A stretch of DNA of 64,000 nucleotides, from positions 310,001-374,000 of the forward strand of contig JBGAGO010000001.1 of NCBI GenBank assembly GCA_044226655.1, in the 5' to 3' direction. Under the pieces are notes generated by a model, which was not told the origin of the DNA, ran no database searches, and worked only from the letters and a program-made list of their open reading frames with translations. This document shows, piece by piece, positions 7,312 to 16,827 of the stretch (its first letter is position 1; each line of letters begins with the position of its first letter). The stretch is from JBEVOS01 sp044226655. Its GTDB lineage: Bacteria; Pseudomonadota; Alphaproteobacteria; Caulobacterales; Aquidulcibacteraceae. Both the position numbers and the translations under genes were made by a program.

Positions 7312-8973
7312 ATGCTGCTTTCCCGCCGCGCCATCCTTCTGGGCGCCTCGCTCGCCGCGACGCCCATTCCCGCCTGGGCGCGGGAATTCTCGCGCGGCGC
7401 ATTCACGCATGGCGTCGCTTCCGGCGATCCGACCACGAATGCGATCATTCTCTGGACGCGCTTTCAGCCGGCCTCGGGCGATGGCCGCATCGGCTGGGAA
7501 ATCGGCGAGGACGAGAATTTCCGCCGCGTCGCGCGGCGCGGCTCTGCGCTGGCGAGCGCGGTCAACGATTATTGCGTGAAGGTCGATGCGCGCGGCCTGC
7601 AGCCTGGCCGGCGCTATTATTATCGCTTCCTCAGCGGCTCGGACCCGTCCGTCACCGGCATCACCAAGACAGCGCCGCGCGGGCCGGTCGAAAGCTTCAA
7701 CGTCGCCTTCTTCTCGTGCTCGAACCTGCCCTTCGGCTATTTCCACGCGTATGGCGATGCGGCGGCGCGCGACGATATCGATCTGTGTCTGCATGTCGGC
7801 GACTACATCTACGAGACGCAGCGCGGCTCCTATCCGTTCCCGAACGAAGCTGTCGAAGGCCGCGTGATCGAACCGGCGACGGAGATCATCCACCTTGCCG
7901 ATTACAACGCGCGCTACGCCAGCTATCACGCCGATCCGGATTTGCTCGAACTGCGCCGCACCAAGCCGCTGAGCGTGACCTGGGACGATCACGAGATCGC
8001 CAATGACGCCTGGCAAGGCGGCGCGCAAAATCACCAAGAGCCGGCGGAAGGCCCCTGGGCCGATCGGCTCGCCGCCGCGACCAAAGCCTATTTCGACTGG
8101 ATGCCGATCCGCGCGCCCGAACGCGGCGGCCCGCACCTTTACCGTGCGCTCGATTGGGGCGATCTGGCGCGCGTCGTGCTTTTAGATACGCGCGTGATCG
8201 GGCGCGCCAAGCAACTCAACTACGTCGCCGATCTGCAGCCTTTGATGCAGGCGGCGAACGCCAATCCGCAAGCGGTCGCCGATGCATTCCGGCGCGAGCG
8301 GCTGGAAGACCCATCACGCTCGCTGCTCGGCGCGCCGCAGGAAGCCTGGCTGGCGCAGACGCTGAGCGAATCCAAAGGCCGCGGCCAGACCTGGCAGGTG
8401 ATTGCGCAGCAGATCGTGTTCTCGCCGCAGCTTGCGCCCGCGAATATCACCAGCCTGCTGCCGGCGAGCGTCGATGCGTCCTCGACCTGGTTCGGCCAAG
8501 CCGTGCGCCTGCGCGAGCTTGGTCTGCCGTGGAATCTCGACGCGTGGGACGGCTATCCGGTGGCGCGCGAGCGCATGAAGGCGAGCCTCGTCGCCAACGC
8601 ATCGAACGCGTTGATGCTCGGCGGCGACAGCCACAATTGCTGGGTCTACAACGCGATGGCGTCGGACAATGCGCGCATCGCCGCGCTCGAATTCGACGGC
8701 GGCAGCGTCACCTCGCCCGGTTTCGAGCGCTCGCTCACCAACGCCCAGCCCGGCGATCGCGAACGCGCGCTACGCGGCGCGGACGAGCACATGGCTTTCG
8801 GCGATTTCACCAATCGCGGCTACGGCGCCTTCCGCCTCACGCGCACCAGCTGCGACGCCGAATGGCGCGCCGTGAGCGATATCCGCGTGCGCGAACGCGG
8901 CCCAGTCTCCGTGACGCGCTTCTCCTCCACCCCCAGCGCTACGAGCGGCCCAAGCGCGTGGGCGGTGGCCTAG
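7312..8973 (+). CDS. phoD: PhoD-type alkaline phosphatase/phosphodiesterase
   Basis: The ATG at 7312 begins a 553-residue protein whose N-terminus (LLSRRAILLGASLAATPIPAWA) reads as a Tat signal peptide with the paired arginines, as usual for PhoD, which folds around metals before export. The N-terminal PhoD domain (FTHGVASGDPTTNAIILWTRF) is followed by the metallophosphatase core: LHVGDYIYE, TWDDHEIANDAW and LGGDSHNCWVYN. The family releases phosphate from phosphomono- and diesters outside the inner membrane, using Fe/Ca. No Pho box was identified upstream. Confidence 0.92.
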   Translation: MLLSRRAILLGASLAATPIPAWAREFSRGAFTHGVASGDPTTNAIILWTRFQPASGDGRIGWEIGEDENFRRVARRGSALASAVNDYCVKVDARGLQPGRRYYYRFLSGSDPSVTGITKTAPRGPVESFNVAFFSCSNLPFGYFHAYGDAAARDDIDLCLHVGDYIYETQRGSYPFPNEAVEGRVIEPATEIIHLADYNARYASYHADPDLLELRRTKPLSVTWDDHEIANDAWQGGAQNHQEPAEGPWADRLAAATKAYFDWMPIRAPERGGPHLYRALDWGDLARVVLLDTRVIGRAKQLNYVADLQPLMQAANANPQAVADAFRRERLEDPSRSLLGAPQEAWLAQTLSESKGRGQTWQVIAQQIVFSPQLAPANITSLLPASVDASSTWFGQAVRLRELGLPWNLDAWDGYPVARERMKASLVANASNALMLGGDSHNCWVYNAMASDNARIAALEFDGGSVTSPGFERSLTNAQPGDRERALRGADEHMAFGDFTNRGYGAFRLTRTSCDAEWRAVSDIRVRERGPVSVTRFSSTPSATSGPSAWAVA

Positions 8974-9359
8974 GCGCGCACTCGCACCTCGCCCAACAAC
9001 CGGCGCAGCGCCGCCTTGCAGCGGGCATTGGCGTCGAGGCCGGCGTCGAGATTGGCGGGCAGGATGTATTCGACGCGGAAATCCTGGCCGAGCAGGATGT
9101 AGGTCATCGCGGCCCAGGCTTGCGCGGGCGCGGTGTCGGCGCGCAGGCGCCACAGATCGCGCACCAGAAGATTGATCTCCGTGGTGGGCGCGAGCAGCGT
9201 CATCTCTTCGTCATCGCCCGCGAAGATCGCGGCTTCGACGTGGCGGTCATCGGGTTCCGCGTAGAGCAGCAGGCCTGGGCCGCGGATCGCGAGCATGTCG
9301 GACAGCGCGTGGCCGAGCGCCTGGATCAGTTCGCTCTCGACCTCGGCCCGCGCGTTCAT
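8970..9359 (-). CDS. Conserved-looking small protein of unknown function
   Basis: A 129-residue acidic cytoplasmic protein with no signal peptide. Start chosen at ATG 9359 because upstream codons read as the antisense of the neighbouring gene. It has a helical N-terminus (ESELIQALGHALSDML), a beta-rich middle (GPGLLLYAEPDDRHVEAAIFAG) and a final helix rich in Arg/Leu. The overall pattern faintly resembles small immunity-type proteins, but this is not firm enough for a family call. Its start is 8 bases after the stop of the broken GFA gene, and its stop overlaps the end of phoD. Confidence 0.55.
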   Translation of the reverse strand: MNARAEVESELIQALGHALSDMLAIRGPGLLLYAEPDDRHVEAAIFAGDDEEMTLLAPTTEINLLVRDLWRLRADTAPAQAWAAMTYILLGQDFRVEYILPANLDAGLDANARCKAALRRLLGEVRVRA

Positions 9360-9367
9360 CGCCCGCG

Positions 9368-9750
9368 TCAGCCGGGCCTGCGTTCGAACGCGGGCACGCC
9401 ATCGGGCACGTGATGGAAGACCTGCTTGTCGATGGTGAAGATCGCCATCTGCGGCGCGCCATAGGAGGCCGGATCGTCCATCGTGCCGACCTTGAGCATG
9501 ATGGCGGGAAACGTAGGCGTGCGCGCCAGGATTTGCGTGCCGCATTCAGGGCAGAATTCGCGCGTCACCGGATCGGAAATATCGCTGCGCGTGAACGATT
9601 TCGGCGCGCCCTTTACATAGTGGAACCCGGCGAGCGGCATGCCGACGATGACGTTCGGCATTCGCGGCAATGGCACTGGCCCTTAAACATGGGCTCGCCC
9701 TCCGCCTCATACCGCAGCCCGCCGCAATAGCATCCGCCTGTGATGGTCAT
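9368..9750 (-). pseudogene. Frameshifted GFA-family (glutathione-dependent formaldehyde-activating-like) gene
   Basis: From ATG 9750 the first frame reads MTITGGCYCGGLRYEAEG...GQCHCREC, the zinc-binding start of GFA proteins, then runs into unrelated residues and a stop at 9613. The downstream part of the same family (PNVIVGMPLAGFHYVKGAPK, then EFCPECGTQILAR) continues in another frame to 9368. At the junction (about 9653-9664) the family's usual spacer after CHCREC, roughly seven codons, is missing, so a deletion of about 22 bases both removes residues and shifts the frame. An ATG at 9676 could start a truncated product lacking two of the Cys sites. A real mutation or a sequencing/assembly error are both possible. 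Confidence 0.75.
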
Positions 9751-9813
9751 AGCTCGTTCTCCCTAGCTTACGCCAGTTTAGCGCGCCGACGACAGCGAAG
9801 CGAGAGGAACGCT

Positions 9814-9933
9814 CCCTTCTCCCGCCATGGGCGGGAGAAGGTGTCGCGAAGCGACGGATGAGGGTGGGGCTTTCTGCGACGCGCCCCCTCATCCGGCCCT
9901 GCGGGCCACCTTCTCCCCCTCTCGGGGGAGAAG
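9814..9933. repeat. Composite palindromic intergenic element (copy A)
   Basis: Two small hairpins, ccttctcccgc/gcgggagaagg and ccttctccccc/gggggagaagg, bracket an inner inverted pair (gacggatgaggg ... ccccctcatccg). The layout and most of the sequence recur at 44585-44736. The element fills the gap between the broken GFA gene and the dehydrogenase gene and encodes nothing visible. Such elements can fold into long hairpins in RNA and may end or stabilise transcripts. Confidence 0.75.
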
Positions 9934-9944
9934 GAACGAACGCA

Positions 9945-10931
9945 CTACAACATCGCTGGAATAACCCGGTCCGGCGGCTTGTGGCCGTCGGCGAAGGTTT
10001 TGATGTTGATGATGACCTTTTCGCCCATGTCGATGCGGCCCTCGATCGTGGCCGAGCCCATGTGCGGGAGGGCGACAACGTTGGGCAGCTTCTTGAGCTT
10101 CGGGTTGATCGCGGGCTCGTGCTCGAACACGTCGAGGCCGGCGCCGGCGAGCTCCTTCTTCTCGAGCATGCGCGCGAGCGCGGCTTCATCGATCACCTCG
10201 CCGCGCGCCGTGTTCACGACGAAGGCGTGCGGCTTCAAGAGCGCCAGGCGGCGTGCGCTGAGCAGGTGATAGGTCGCCGGCGTGTGCGGGCAATTGACGC
10301 TCACGATGTCCATGCGCGCCAGCATCTGATCGAGGCTTTCCCAATAGGTCGCGTCGAGTTCGGCTTCGATCGCGGCCGAGACGCGGCGGCGATTGTGGTA
10401 ATGAATCTGCAGGCCGAAGGCGCGCGCGCGGCGCGCGACCGCCTGGCCGATTCGGCCCATGCCGATAATGCCGAGCCGCTTGCCCCAGATGCGCCGGCCG
10501 AGCAGGTGCGTCGGGCTCCAGCCGGTGAAGCCATCGGCCTCGACCAGCTTCACGCCTTCGACGATGCGGCGCGGCACGGCGAGGATGAGCGCCATCGTCA
10601 TATCGGCCGTGTCTTCGGTGAGCACGCCCGGCGTGTTGGTGATGGTGATGCCGCGCTGCACGGCGGTCTGCACATCGATATTGTCGACGCCGGCGCCGAA
10701 TTGGGCGATCAGGCGCAGCTTGTCGCCGGCCTGGGACAGGAGCCGCCCATCGAGGCGATCCGTCACCGTCGGCACCAGCACGTCGGCATCGGCCATGGCG
10801 GCCTTCAGCTGATCGGGCGTCATCGGTTTGTCGTCGAGGTTCAGCTGGGCGTCGAACAGCTCCCGCATGCGGGTTTCGACAGGATCGGGCAGTTTCCTCG
10901 TAACGACGACCTTGAGAGTCTTAGCGGGCAT
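9945..10931 (-). CDS. D-isomer 2-hydroxyacid dehydrogenase (glyoxylate/hydroxypyruvate reductase-like)
   Basis: A 328-residue enzyme starting at ATG 10931 (MPAKTLKVVVTRKLPDPV). The NAD(P) motif GIIGMGRIGQAVARRA lies near residue 155; the catalytic Arg, Glu and His are in the segments VNCPHTPATYHLL, NTARGEVIDEAAL and ALPHMGSAT. The family reduces glyoxylate, hydroxypyruvate or similar 2-oxoacids in the cytoplasm. Phosphate-contacting NRRR after the second strand suggests NADPH preference. It stands alone, with a palindromic element downstream. Confidence 0.9.
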   Translation of the reverse strand: MPAKTLKVVVTRKLPDPVETRMRELFDAQLNLDDKPMTPDQLKAAMADADVLVPTVTDRLDGRLLSQAGDKLRLIAQFGAGVDNIDVQTAVQRGITITNTPGVLTEDTADMTMALILAVPRRIVEGVKLVEADGFTGWSPTHLLGRRIWGKRLGIIGMGRIGQAVARRARAFGLQIHYHNRRRVSAAIEAELDATYWESLDQMLARMDIVSVNCPHTPATYHLLSARRLALLKPHAFVVNTARGEVIDEAALARMLEKKELAGAGLDVFEHEPAINPKLKKLPNVVALPHMGSATIEGRIDMGEKVIINIKTFADGHKPPDRVIPAML

Positions 10932-11123
10932 GGGCTCTTCTATGGGGGCGCGTGAGGCGCCTCCATAGACCCTCCGCGCCGGCTCTCCAAGGCGCGGCGC
11001 CGCAGGCGGAGGCCTGGCGCCCGTTAAATGAGCTTTCATTTCGCAGGCGCATGATCGCCCCTTCGCCGCCCCGCGCGGCGCTCCAAAAAACGGGCCGGAA
11101 AACCGGTCGGAAAGGGTTTGGTG

Positions 11124-11618
11124 ATGGGTCTGCCCCGTCGCGCGGCGCCTGTGGCGGCCGTGCTCTTCCTTGCTCTCGCCGCGGGCGCCGCAGCCGGCGA
11201 TGGCGATCCCCTGCCCGTCTCACATTTCGTCAGCCTCAAGACCGAGGGCGCCAATGGCCGCCGCGGCCCCGGCGTCGAGCACCGCGTGGACTGGATCTAT
11301 GAGCGCGCCGGCCTGCCGCTCGAGGTCACCGGCGAAAGCGGCGCCTGGCGGCGGGTGCGCGATCCGGACGGCGCCCAGGTCTGGATCCACGAAAGCAGCC
11401 TCTCCCCCCGTCGCACGGCCATGATCCAGGCCGAGGGCGATGTGCCGCTGCGCGATCGCGCCGCAGAGGGCGCCCGCCCGGTGGCGATCCTGGCCCCCGG
11501 CGTGGTGGGCTCGCTGACCGGCTGCAGCGGCGATTGGCGGCGCATCGTGGTGCGCGGCCGGGTCGGCTGGGTTCCGGCTGCAGCGCTCTGGGGCGCAGAG
11601 GATTGCGGCGGCCTCTAA
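11124..11618 (+). CDS. Exported SH3-domain protein
   Basis: The ATG at 11124 sits 7 bases after an aaaggg Shine-Dalgarno-like sequence; TTG and GTG codons just upstream are in frame. The 164-residue product has a signal peptide (about residues 1-25) and two bacterial SH3-like repeats: one from FVSLKTEGANGRRGPGVEH to VWIHESSL, another from VPLRDRAAEGARPVAIL to GWVPAAALWG. Proteins of this kind (DUF1058/SH3_4) occur in the periplasm of alphaproteobacteria and are thought to contact cell-wall or protein partners. No enzyme domain is attached. Confidence 0.8.
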   Translation: MGLPRRAAPVAAVLFLALAAGAAAGDGDPLPVSHFVSLKTEGANGRRGPGVEHRVDWIYERAGLPLEVTGESGAWRRVRDPDGAQVWIHESSLSPRRTAMIQAEGDVPLRDRAAEGARPVAILAPGVVGSLTGCSGDWRRIVVRGRVGWVPAAALWGAEDCGGL

Positions 11619-11656
11619 GGCGCGGGAAAATGGGGCGTTCCCGATAGGACGCCCTC

Positions 11657-13825
11657 ATGCGATTCAAGATTGTGCTGTTCGCCGCCGCGCTGGCCCTGAG
11701 CGCGCCGCCCCTGGCGCTCGCCCGTGATGAGGGCGCGCCGCCCACGCGGGTCGAGACCGTCACCGATGTCGTGCAGGGTCAGGCGATCGCCGATCCCTAT
11801 CGCTGGCTGGAAGACGGAACCAATCCGGACGTGCGCGCCTGGAGCGCGGCGCAAACCGCGCGGTCGCGCGCCTATCTCGACGCGCTGCCGATGCGCGCGG
11901 CGATCCGCGATCAAGTGGCGCGCTACATCGCGCAATCCTCGCCGCGCTATGCCGGGCTGAACTATGCGGGCTCGTCGCTGTTCGCCTTCTATGTCGATCC
12001 GCAGCGCCAGCAGCCGATGATCCGCGTCATGGGGCGCGATGCGAATCCGGAGACAGCGCGCACCGTGCTCGATCCCAGCGTGCTCGATTCGACCGGATCG
12101 ACCGCGATCGATTGGTTCGTGCCGTCGCATGACGGGCGCCTGATCGCGGTGTCGCTGTCGCGCGGCGGCAGCGAGGACGGAACCTTGCACATTTTCGACG
12201 TCGCCACCGGGCGCGAGGTCGATGCCGCGATCGACCATGTGCAATTCCCCACCGCCGGCGGCGACGTGGCCTGGGACGGCGACAATCGCGGCTTCTGGTA
12301 CACGCGCTATCCGCGCGAAGAGCGCCCCGAGGCGGACCGCCAATTCTATCAGGCGGTCTATTACCATCGGCTCGGCGATGATCCGGCGCACGATCAGCGC
12401 GTATTCGGCGATGGCCTGCCGCGCGTGGCGGAAATCAAACTCGATTATTCCACGACGGCGCGCACGCTCCTCATCAGCGTGCAGAACGGCGATGGCGGCG
12501 AGTTCGCGCATTATGTGCGCCAGCGCGACGGCAGCTTCGCGCAGGTGACGCATTTCGAGGACGGGGTCGATTTCGCCGCCTTCGGTCCGGACCGCGCGCT
12601 TTATCTCGTGTCGGAAGCGAATGCGTCGCGCCGCCAGGTGCTGAAACTGGCGCCGGGCGTGACCGACCTCGCGCAGGCGCGCGTGATCGTGCCTGAAGGC
12701 AGGGCCGCGATCGTCACGGATTTCTGGGGCGAGGACCCGATCACTTTCGCCGGCCGCCAGCTTATCGTGCGCTATATCGATGGCGGTCCATCGAAGGTCA
12801 GCCTCTACGATCTCAATGGCCGCCCGCAAGGCGATCTCGATCTGCCGGGCATCGCGGCCGTCGATGAAATCGAGGCCGTGGGCAATGACGTGCTCTACAG
12901 CGTCGAGACCTATCTCACGCCGATCCAGTTCTACCGCCGCAGCCATGGCGTAAGCGCGCCGACGGCGCTGCGCGCGACCAGCCCGATCTCCTTCGCCGAC
13001 ATGGAGGTCGTGCGCGAAATGGCGACATCGCGCGACGGCACGCAGATTCCCGTGAACATCATCCATCGCCGCGGCGCCCCGCTCGATGGGACCACGCCGA
13101 CCTTGCTTTACGGCTATGGCGGCTACGGCGTGAACGAAACCCCGTTCTTCCTGGGCGGTTCACGGCGCGTCCTGTTCGATGCGGGCGCGACATTCGCGAT
13201 CGCCAATATCCGCGGCGGCGGCGAATATGGCGAGAGCTGGCACACGCAAGGCTCGCTGACCAACAAGCAAAACGTGTTCGACGATTTCATCGCGGCCGCG
13301 CAATTGCTGATCGACCGCCATTACACCAGCCCGCAACATCTGGCCTTCATGGGCGGATCGAATGGCGGCTTGCTGATGGGCGCTGTCGTCACGCAGCGGC
13401 CCGATCTGGCGCGCGCGGTGGTGAGCCAAGTCGGCATCTACGACATGATCCGCGTTGAGCTCGATCCGAACGGCGCGTTCAACACGACCGAATTCGGCAG
13501 CGTGCAGAACCCCGATCAGTTCCGCGCCCTCTACGGCTATTCGCCATATCATCACGTACGCATGAGCACCGCTTATCCCGCCATGCTCCTCACAACCGGC
13601 GACAATGACGGGCGGGTCAATCCGCTGCATTCGCGCAAATTCACGGCGGCGCTGCAGGCCGCGACAACCTCCGGCCATCCGGTGTTTCTCGTCACGCGCA
13701 GCGACACCGGCCACGGCATCGGCACGCCGCTCAATGTCCGCATCGACGAGAACGCGGATTATCTGTCCTTCCTGTTCGATCAATTGGGCATGAGCCCGGG
13801 CTCCGCTGTCGCGGCGACGCATTGA
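11657..13825 (+). CDS. Prolyl oligopeptidase family serine peptidase (S9A), exported
   Basis: A 722-residue protein with a clear signal peptide (MRFKIVLFAAALALSAPPLA). The N-terminal strand DPYRWLEDG and a seven-bladed propeller region precede the catalytic domain. The triad is visible: Ser568 in GGSNGGLLMG, Asp651 in GDNDGRV and His686 in DTGHGIG. S9A enzymes cleave after proline in short peptides; export suggests periplasmic peptide scavenging. The stop codon overlaps the candidate start of the next gene (ttga at 13822-13825). Confidence 0.93.
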   Translation: MRFKIVLFAAALALSAPPLALARDEGAPPTRVETVTDVVQGQAIADPYRWLEDGTNPDVRAWSAAQTARSRAYLDALPMRAAIRDQVARYIAQSSPRYAGLNYAGSSLFAFYVDPQRQQPMIRVMGRDANPETARTVLDPSVLDSTGSTAIDWFVPSHDGRLIAVSLSRGGSEDGTLHIFDVATGREVDAAIDHVQFPTAGGDVAWDGDNRGFWYTRYPREERPEADRQFYQAVYYHRLGDDPAHDQRVFGDGLPRVAEIKLDYSTTARTLLISVQNGDGGEFAHYVRQRDGSFAQVTHFEDGVDFAAFGPDRALYLVSEANASRRQVLKLAPGVTDLAQARVIVPEGRAAIVTDFWGEDPITFAGRQLIVRYIDGGPSKVSLYDLNGRPQGDLDLPGIAAVDEIEAVGNDVLYSVETYLTPIQFYRRSHGVSAPTALRATSPISFADMEVVREMATSRDGTQIPVNIIHRRGAPLDGTTPTLLYGYGGYGVNETPFFLGGSRRVLFDAGATFAIANIRGGGEYGESWHTQGSLTNKQNVFDDFIAAAQLLIDRHYTSPQHLAFMGGSNGGLLMGAVVTQRPDLARAVVSQVGIYDMIRVELDPNGAFNTTEFGSVQNPDQFRALYGYSPYHHVRMSTAYPAMLLTTGDNDGRVNPLHSRKFTAALQAATTSGHPVFLVTRSDTGHGIGTPLNVRIDENADYLSFLFDQLGMSPGSAVAATH

Positions 13826-14985
13826 GGGTGGCGGCCATTTCCACGCTCGCCCCCGACGCAGAAACGCAGCATCACGCGGCCCCGGCTCCGGCCGCGCCCT
13901 ATGAGCTGACGATCGTGCTGCCGACCTTCAACGAAGCGGCCAATATCGCGCCCGTGCTGGCGCGCCTGGACGACGCGCTCGCGGGCGTGGCCTGGGAAGC
14001 CGTGTTCGTGGACGATGATTCCAAGGACGGCACGGCGGAGGCTGTGTGCGCCGCCGTCGCGCGCCATCCCAATGCGCGCATCATTCGCCGCATCGGCCGG
14101 CGCGGGCTCTCCACCGCCGTCGTCGAAGGCGCGCTGAGTTCGCTGGCGCCCTTCGTCGCCGTGATGGATGCCGATATGCAGCACGATGAAACCTTGCTCA
14201 CGGCGATGCTCACCGATCTGCGCGGCGGGCAATATGATCTCATCATCGGCTCGCGCTATGCCGAGGGCGCGGGCCTCGGCGATTGGTCGCGCGAGCGCGC
14301 GCGCATGAGCCGGTTCGCCACCAAGCTCGCGCATTGGGCCACCAAGACGCCGCTCACCGATCCGATGAGCGGCTATTTCATGATCACGCGCCCCGCGTTC
14401 GAAAGCGTGGTGCGCAATCTCTCCGGCCAGGGCTTCAAGATCCTGCTCGACATCGTGGCCTCGGCGAAGACGCCGCTGCGCATTCGCGAACGCGCCTATG
14501 AATTCCGCCAGCGCCAGTTCGGCGCCAGCAAGCTCGATAGCGCGGTGGCGTTCGAATATGTGCTGCTGCTGATGGACAAGACGATCGGGCGTTACGTGCC
14601 GGTGCGCTTCTTCCTGTTCGCGGCCGTCGGCGGGCTGGGCCTTGTCTGCCATATGAGCGTGCTGGCGCTGACCAATCAGGGGCTCGGCTGGGCGTTCCCC
14701 GCCAGCCAGGCGACCGCCACCATGACGGCGATGACGTTCAATTTCTTCGTCAACAATTTCCTGACCTACCGCGACCGGCGCCTCAAAGGGCTGAAGAACA
14801 TCTTCCTCGGCCTGCTGAGCTTCTATGCCGTGTGCGGCTTCGGCGCGGTGGCCAATGTCGGGATCGCGAGCTTCATGTTCTCGAGCCATTATTCGTGGTG
14901 GCTCGCAGGGGTTGCAGGCACGCTGGTCGGCGCGGTGTGGAACTACGCGGCGACCTCGATTTTCACCTGGCGAAAGGCAGCCTGA
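13822..14985 (+). CDS. GT2 glycosyltransferase (polyprenol-phosphate sugar type) fused to a GtrA membrane domain
   Basis: The first ~240 residues are a DPM1-like GT-A domain: LTIVLPTFNEAANI, the nucleotide-binding VFVDDDSKDGT, and the DxD-like AVMDADMQHDE. Four hydrophobic segments in the last ~130 residues form a GtrA domain (FFLFAAVGGLGLV at its start). Such fusions make and may flip polyprenyl-phosphate-linked sugars at the inner membrane for envelope glycan modification. The start is a TTG at 13822 or GTG at 13828, both overlapping or abutting the prolyl oligopeptidase stop, so translation is probably coupled. Confidence 0.85.
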   Translation: MRVAAISTLAPDAETQHHAAPAPAAPYELTIVLPTFNEAANIAPVLARLDDALAGVAWEAVFVDDDSKDGTAEAVCAAVARHPNARIIRRIGRRGLSTAVVEGALSSLAPFVAVMDADMQHDETLLTAMLTDLRGGQYDLIIGSRYAEGAGLGDWSRERARMSRFATKLAHWATKTPLTDPMSGYFMITRPAFESVVRNLSGQGFKILLDIVASAKTPLRIRERAYEFRQRQFGASKLDSAVAFEYVLLLMDKTIGRYVPVRFFLFAAVGGLGLVCHMSVLALTNQGLGWAFPASQATATMTAMTFNFFVNNFLTYRDRRLKGLKNIFLGLLSFYAVCGFGAVANVGIASFMFSSHYSWWLAGVAGTLVGAVWNYAATSIFTWRKAA

Positions 14986-15046
14986 CGCGCGCCCGCGCAG
15001 CGTCCTTCCTTGCCGCAGGGGGCGGCCCCTGCTAGCCCTCCGCCCA

Positions 15047-15589
15047 ATGAAAAGCCCCGCCGGCCTGCCCCATTCGTTCGATTACGACGCCCTGATCTCC
15101 TGCGGCGAAGGCAAGCTGTTCGGCCCCGGCAATGCGCAATTGCCGCTGCCGCCCATGCTGATGTTCGACCGCATCACCGAGGTCAGCGCCGATGGCGGCG
15201 CCCATGGCAAGGGCGTGATCCAGGCCGAGTTCGAAATCACGCCCGAGCGCTGGTTCTTCCCCTGCCATTTCCCGGGCGATCCCGTGATGCCCGGCTGCCT
15301 GGGGCTCGACGCCATGTGGCAGCTGGTGGGCTTCTTCCTGGCCTGGGCCGGCTCGCCCGGCCGCGGGCGGGCGCTGGGCGTGGGCGAAGTGGCCTTCCGC
15401 GGCCAGATCACGCCGGATTGTAAGCTGGTCCGCTACGAGATTCAGATGAAGCGCGTTATCCAGCGCAAGCTGGTGCTGGGCATTGGCGATGGCGTGGTTC
15501 TGGCTGACGGCGCCCCCATCTATACGGCGAAGGATTTGCGCGTCGGCCTGTTCACCGCGGAACAGATGGCGACGGGCATGTCGTCCTAA
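15047..15589 (+). CDS. fabA: 3-hydroxydecanoyl-ACP dehydratase/isomerase
   Basis: From ATG 15047 the product is 180 residues, close to the normal FabA length. The active-site His74 lies in FPCHFPGDPVMPG and Asp88 in GLDAMWQL. FabA dehydrates 3-hydroxydecanoyl-ACP and isomerises the trans-2 to the cis-3 double bond, the branch point for unsaturated fatty acids. The next gene is fabB, 23 bases downstream, the usual partner that elongates the cis-3 product. Confidence 0.95.
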   Translation: MKSPAGLPHSFDYDALISCGEGKLFGPGNAQLPLPPMLMFDRITEVSADGGAHGKGVIQAEFEITPERWFFPCHFPGDPVMPGCLGLDAMWQLVGFFLAWAGSPGRGRALGVGEVAFRGQITPDCKLVRYEIQMKRVIQRKLVLGIGDGVVLADGAPIYTAKDLRVGLFTAEQMATGMSS

Positions 15590-15612
15590 GAACAAAGGGC
15601 AAGGAAACGCAG

Positions 15613-16827
15613 ATGCGTCGAGTCGTCGTCACGGGAATGGGGATCGTCTCCTCGATCGGGGCCAACGCCCAGGAGGTGCTGGCCAGCCTGCGCGAAGCCA
15701 AGAGCGGCATTCGCCGCGCCGCGGAATATGTCGAGCGCGGCTTCCGCTGCCATGTGCATGGCGAGCCGAGCGTGCAGCCCGAAGATGTCGTCGACAAGCG
15801 CGTGATGCGCTTCATGGGCGAAGGCGCCGGCTGGGCGTTCATGGCGCTCGATGAAGCGATCCGCGACGCCGGTCTCGAAAAAAGCGACGTCTCCAATGAG
15901 CGCACCGGTCTCATCGCCGGTTCGGGCGGGCCCTCGACCAGCGCGATCGTCGCCGCGGCCGATACCAGCCGCGAGAAAGGCGCCAAGCGCGTCGGCCCGT
16001 TCGCGGTGCCCAAGGCGATGTGCTCGACGCTCTCGGCCACGCTCGCCACGCCGTTCGAGATCAAAGGCCTCAATTATTCGATCAGCTCGGCGTGCGCGAC
16101 CAGCGCGCATTGCATCGGCAATGCCTATGAGATGATCCAATGGGGCAAGCAGGACGTGATGTTCGCCGGCGGCGGCGAAGAGCTGGACTGGACGCTCTCC
16201 GTGCTGTTCGACGCCATGGGCGCGCTGAGCACGCACTATAACGAAACGCCCTCGCGCGCCTCGCGCGCGTTCGACGCCAATCGCGACGGCTTCGTGATCG
16301 CGGGCGGCGCGGGCATGCTGGTGCTCGAAGAATATGAACGCGCCAAGGCGCGCGGCGCGAAGATTTACGCCGAACTTTCGGGCTATGGCGCGACGAGCGA
16401 TGGCTTCGACATGGTGCAGCCCTCGGGCGAAGGCGCCGCACGCTGCATGCGCATGGCCATCAAGGATCTCGACCGCCCGGTCGATTACATCAACCCGCAC
16501 GCCACCTCGACGCCCGTCGGCGATCTCAAGGAGATGGAAGCCGTGCGCGCCGTGTTCGGCGACAATGTGCCGACGATCTCGGCCACCAAATCGCTCACCG
16601 GCCATTCGCAGGGCGCCACCGGCGTGCATGAAGCGATCTATTCTCTGCTCATGCTGAAGCACAATTTCGTCTGCGAAAGCGCGCATATCGAAGAGCTCGA
16701 TCCCGCCTTCGCCGACCTGCCAATCGCGCGCAAGCGGCAGGAGCGCGAGCTGAACTGCGTGCTCTCCAACAGCTTCGGCTTCGGCGGCACCAACGCCGCG
16801 CTGGCGTTTACGAAGCTGGCGGCGTAA
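15613..16827 (+). CDS. fabB: Beta-ketoacyl-ACP synthase I
   Basis: A 404-residue condensing enzyme with the Cys-His-His triad: Cys161 in SSACATSAHC, His296 in NPHATSTPVGD and His331 in TGHSQGATG; the Lys in ATKSLTGHS is also present. The chain GFGGTNAALAF near the C-terminus is the usual glycine-rich loop. FabB elongates the cis-3-decenoyl-ACP made by FabA. In many relatives fabI follows directly, whereas here it is 3.2 kb away. The 3' end overlaps the convergent hypothetical gene by 20 bases. Confidence 0.95.
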   Translation: MRRVVVTGMGIVSSIGANAQEVLASLREAKSGIRRAAEYVERGFRCHVHGEPSVQPEDVVDKRVMRFMGEGAGWAFMALDEAIRDAGLEKSDVSNERTGLIAGSGGPSTSAIVAAADTSREKGAKRVGPFAVPKAMCSTLSATLATPFEIKGLNYSISSACATSAHCIGNAYEMIQWGKQDVMFAGGGEELDWTLSVLFDAMGALSTHYNETPSRASRAFDANRDGFVIAGGAGMLVLEEYERAKARGAKIYAELSGYGATSDGFDMVQPSGEGAARCMRMAIKDLDRPVDYINPHATSTPVGDLKEMEAVRAVFGDNVPTISATKSLTGHSQGATGVHEAIYSLLMLKHNFVCESAHIEELDPAFADLPIARKRQERELNCVLSNSFGFGGTNAALAFTKLAA

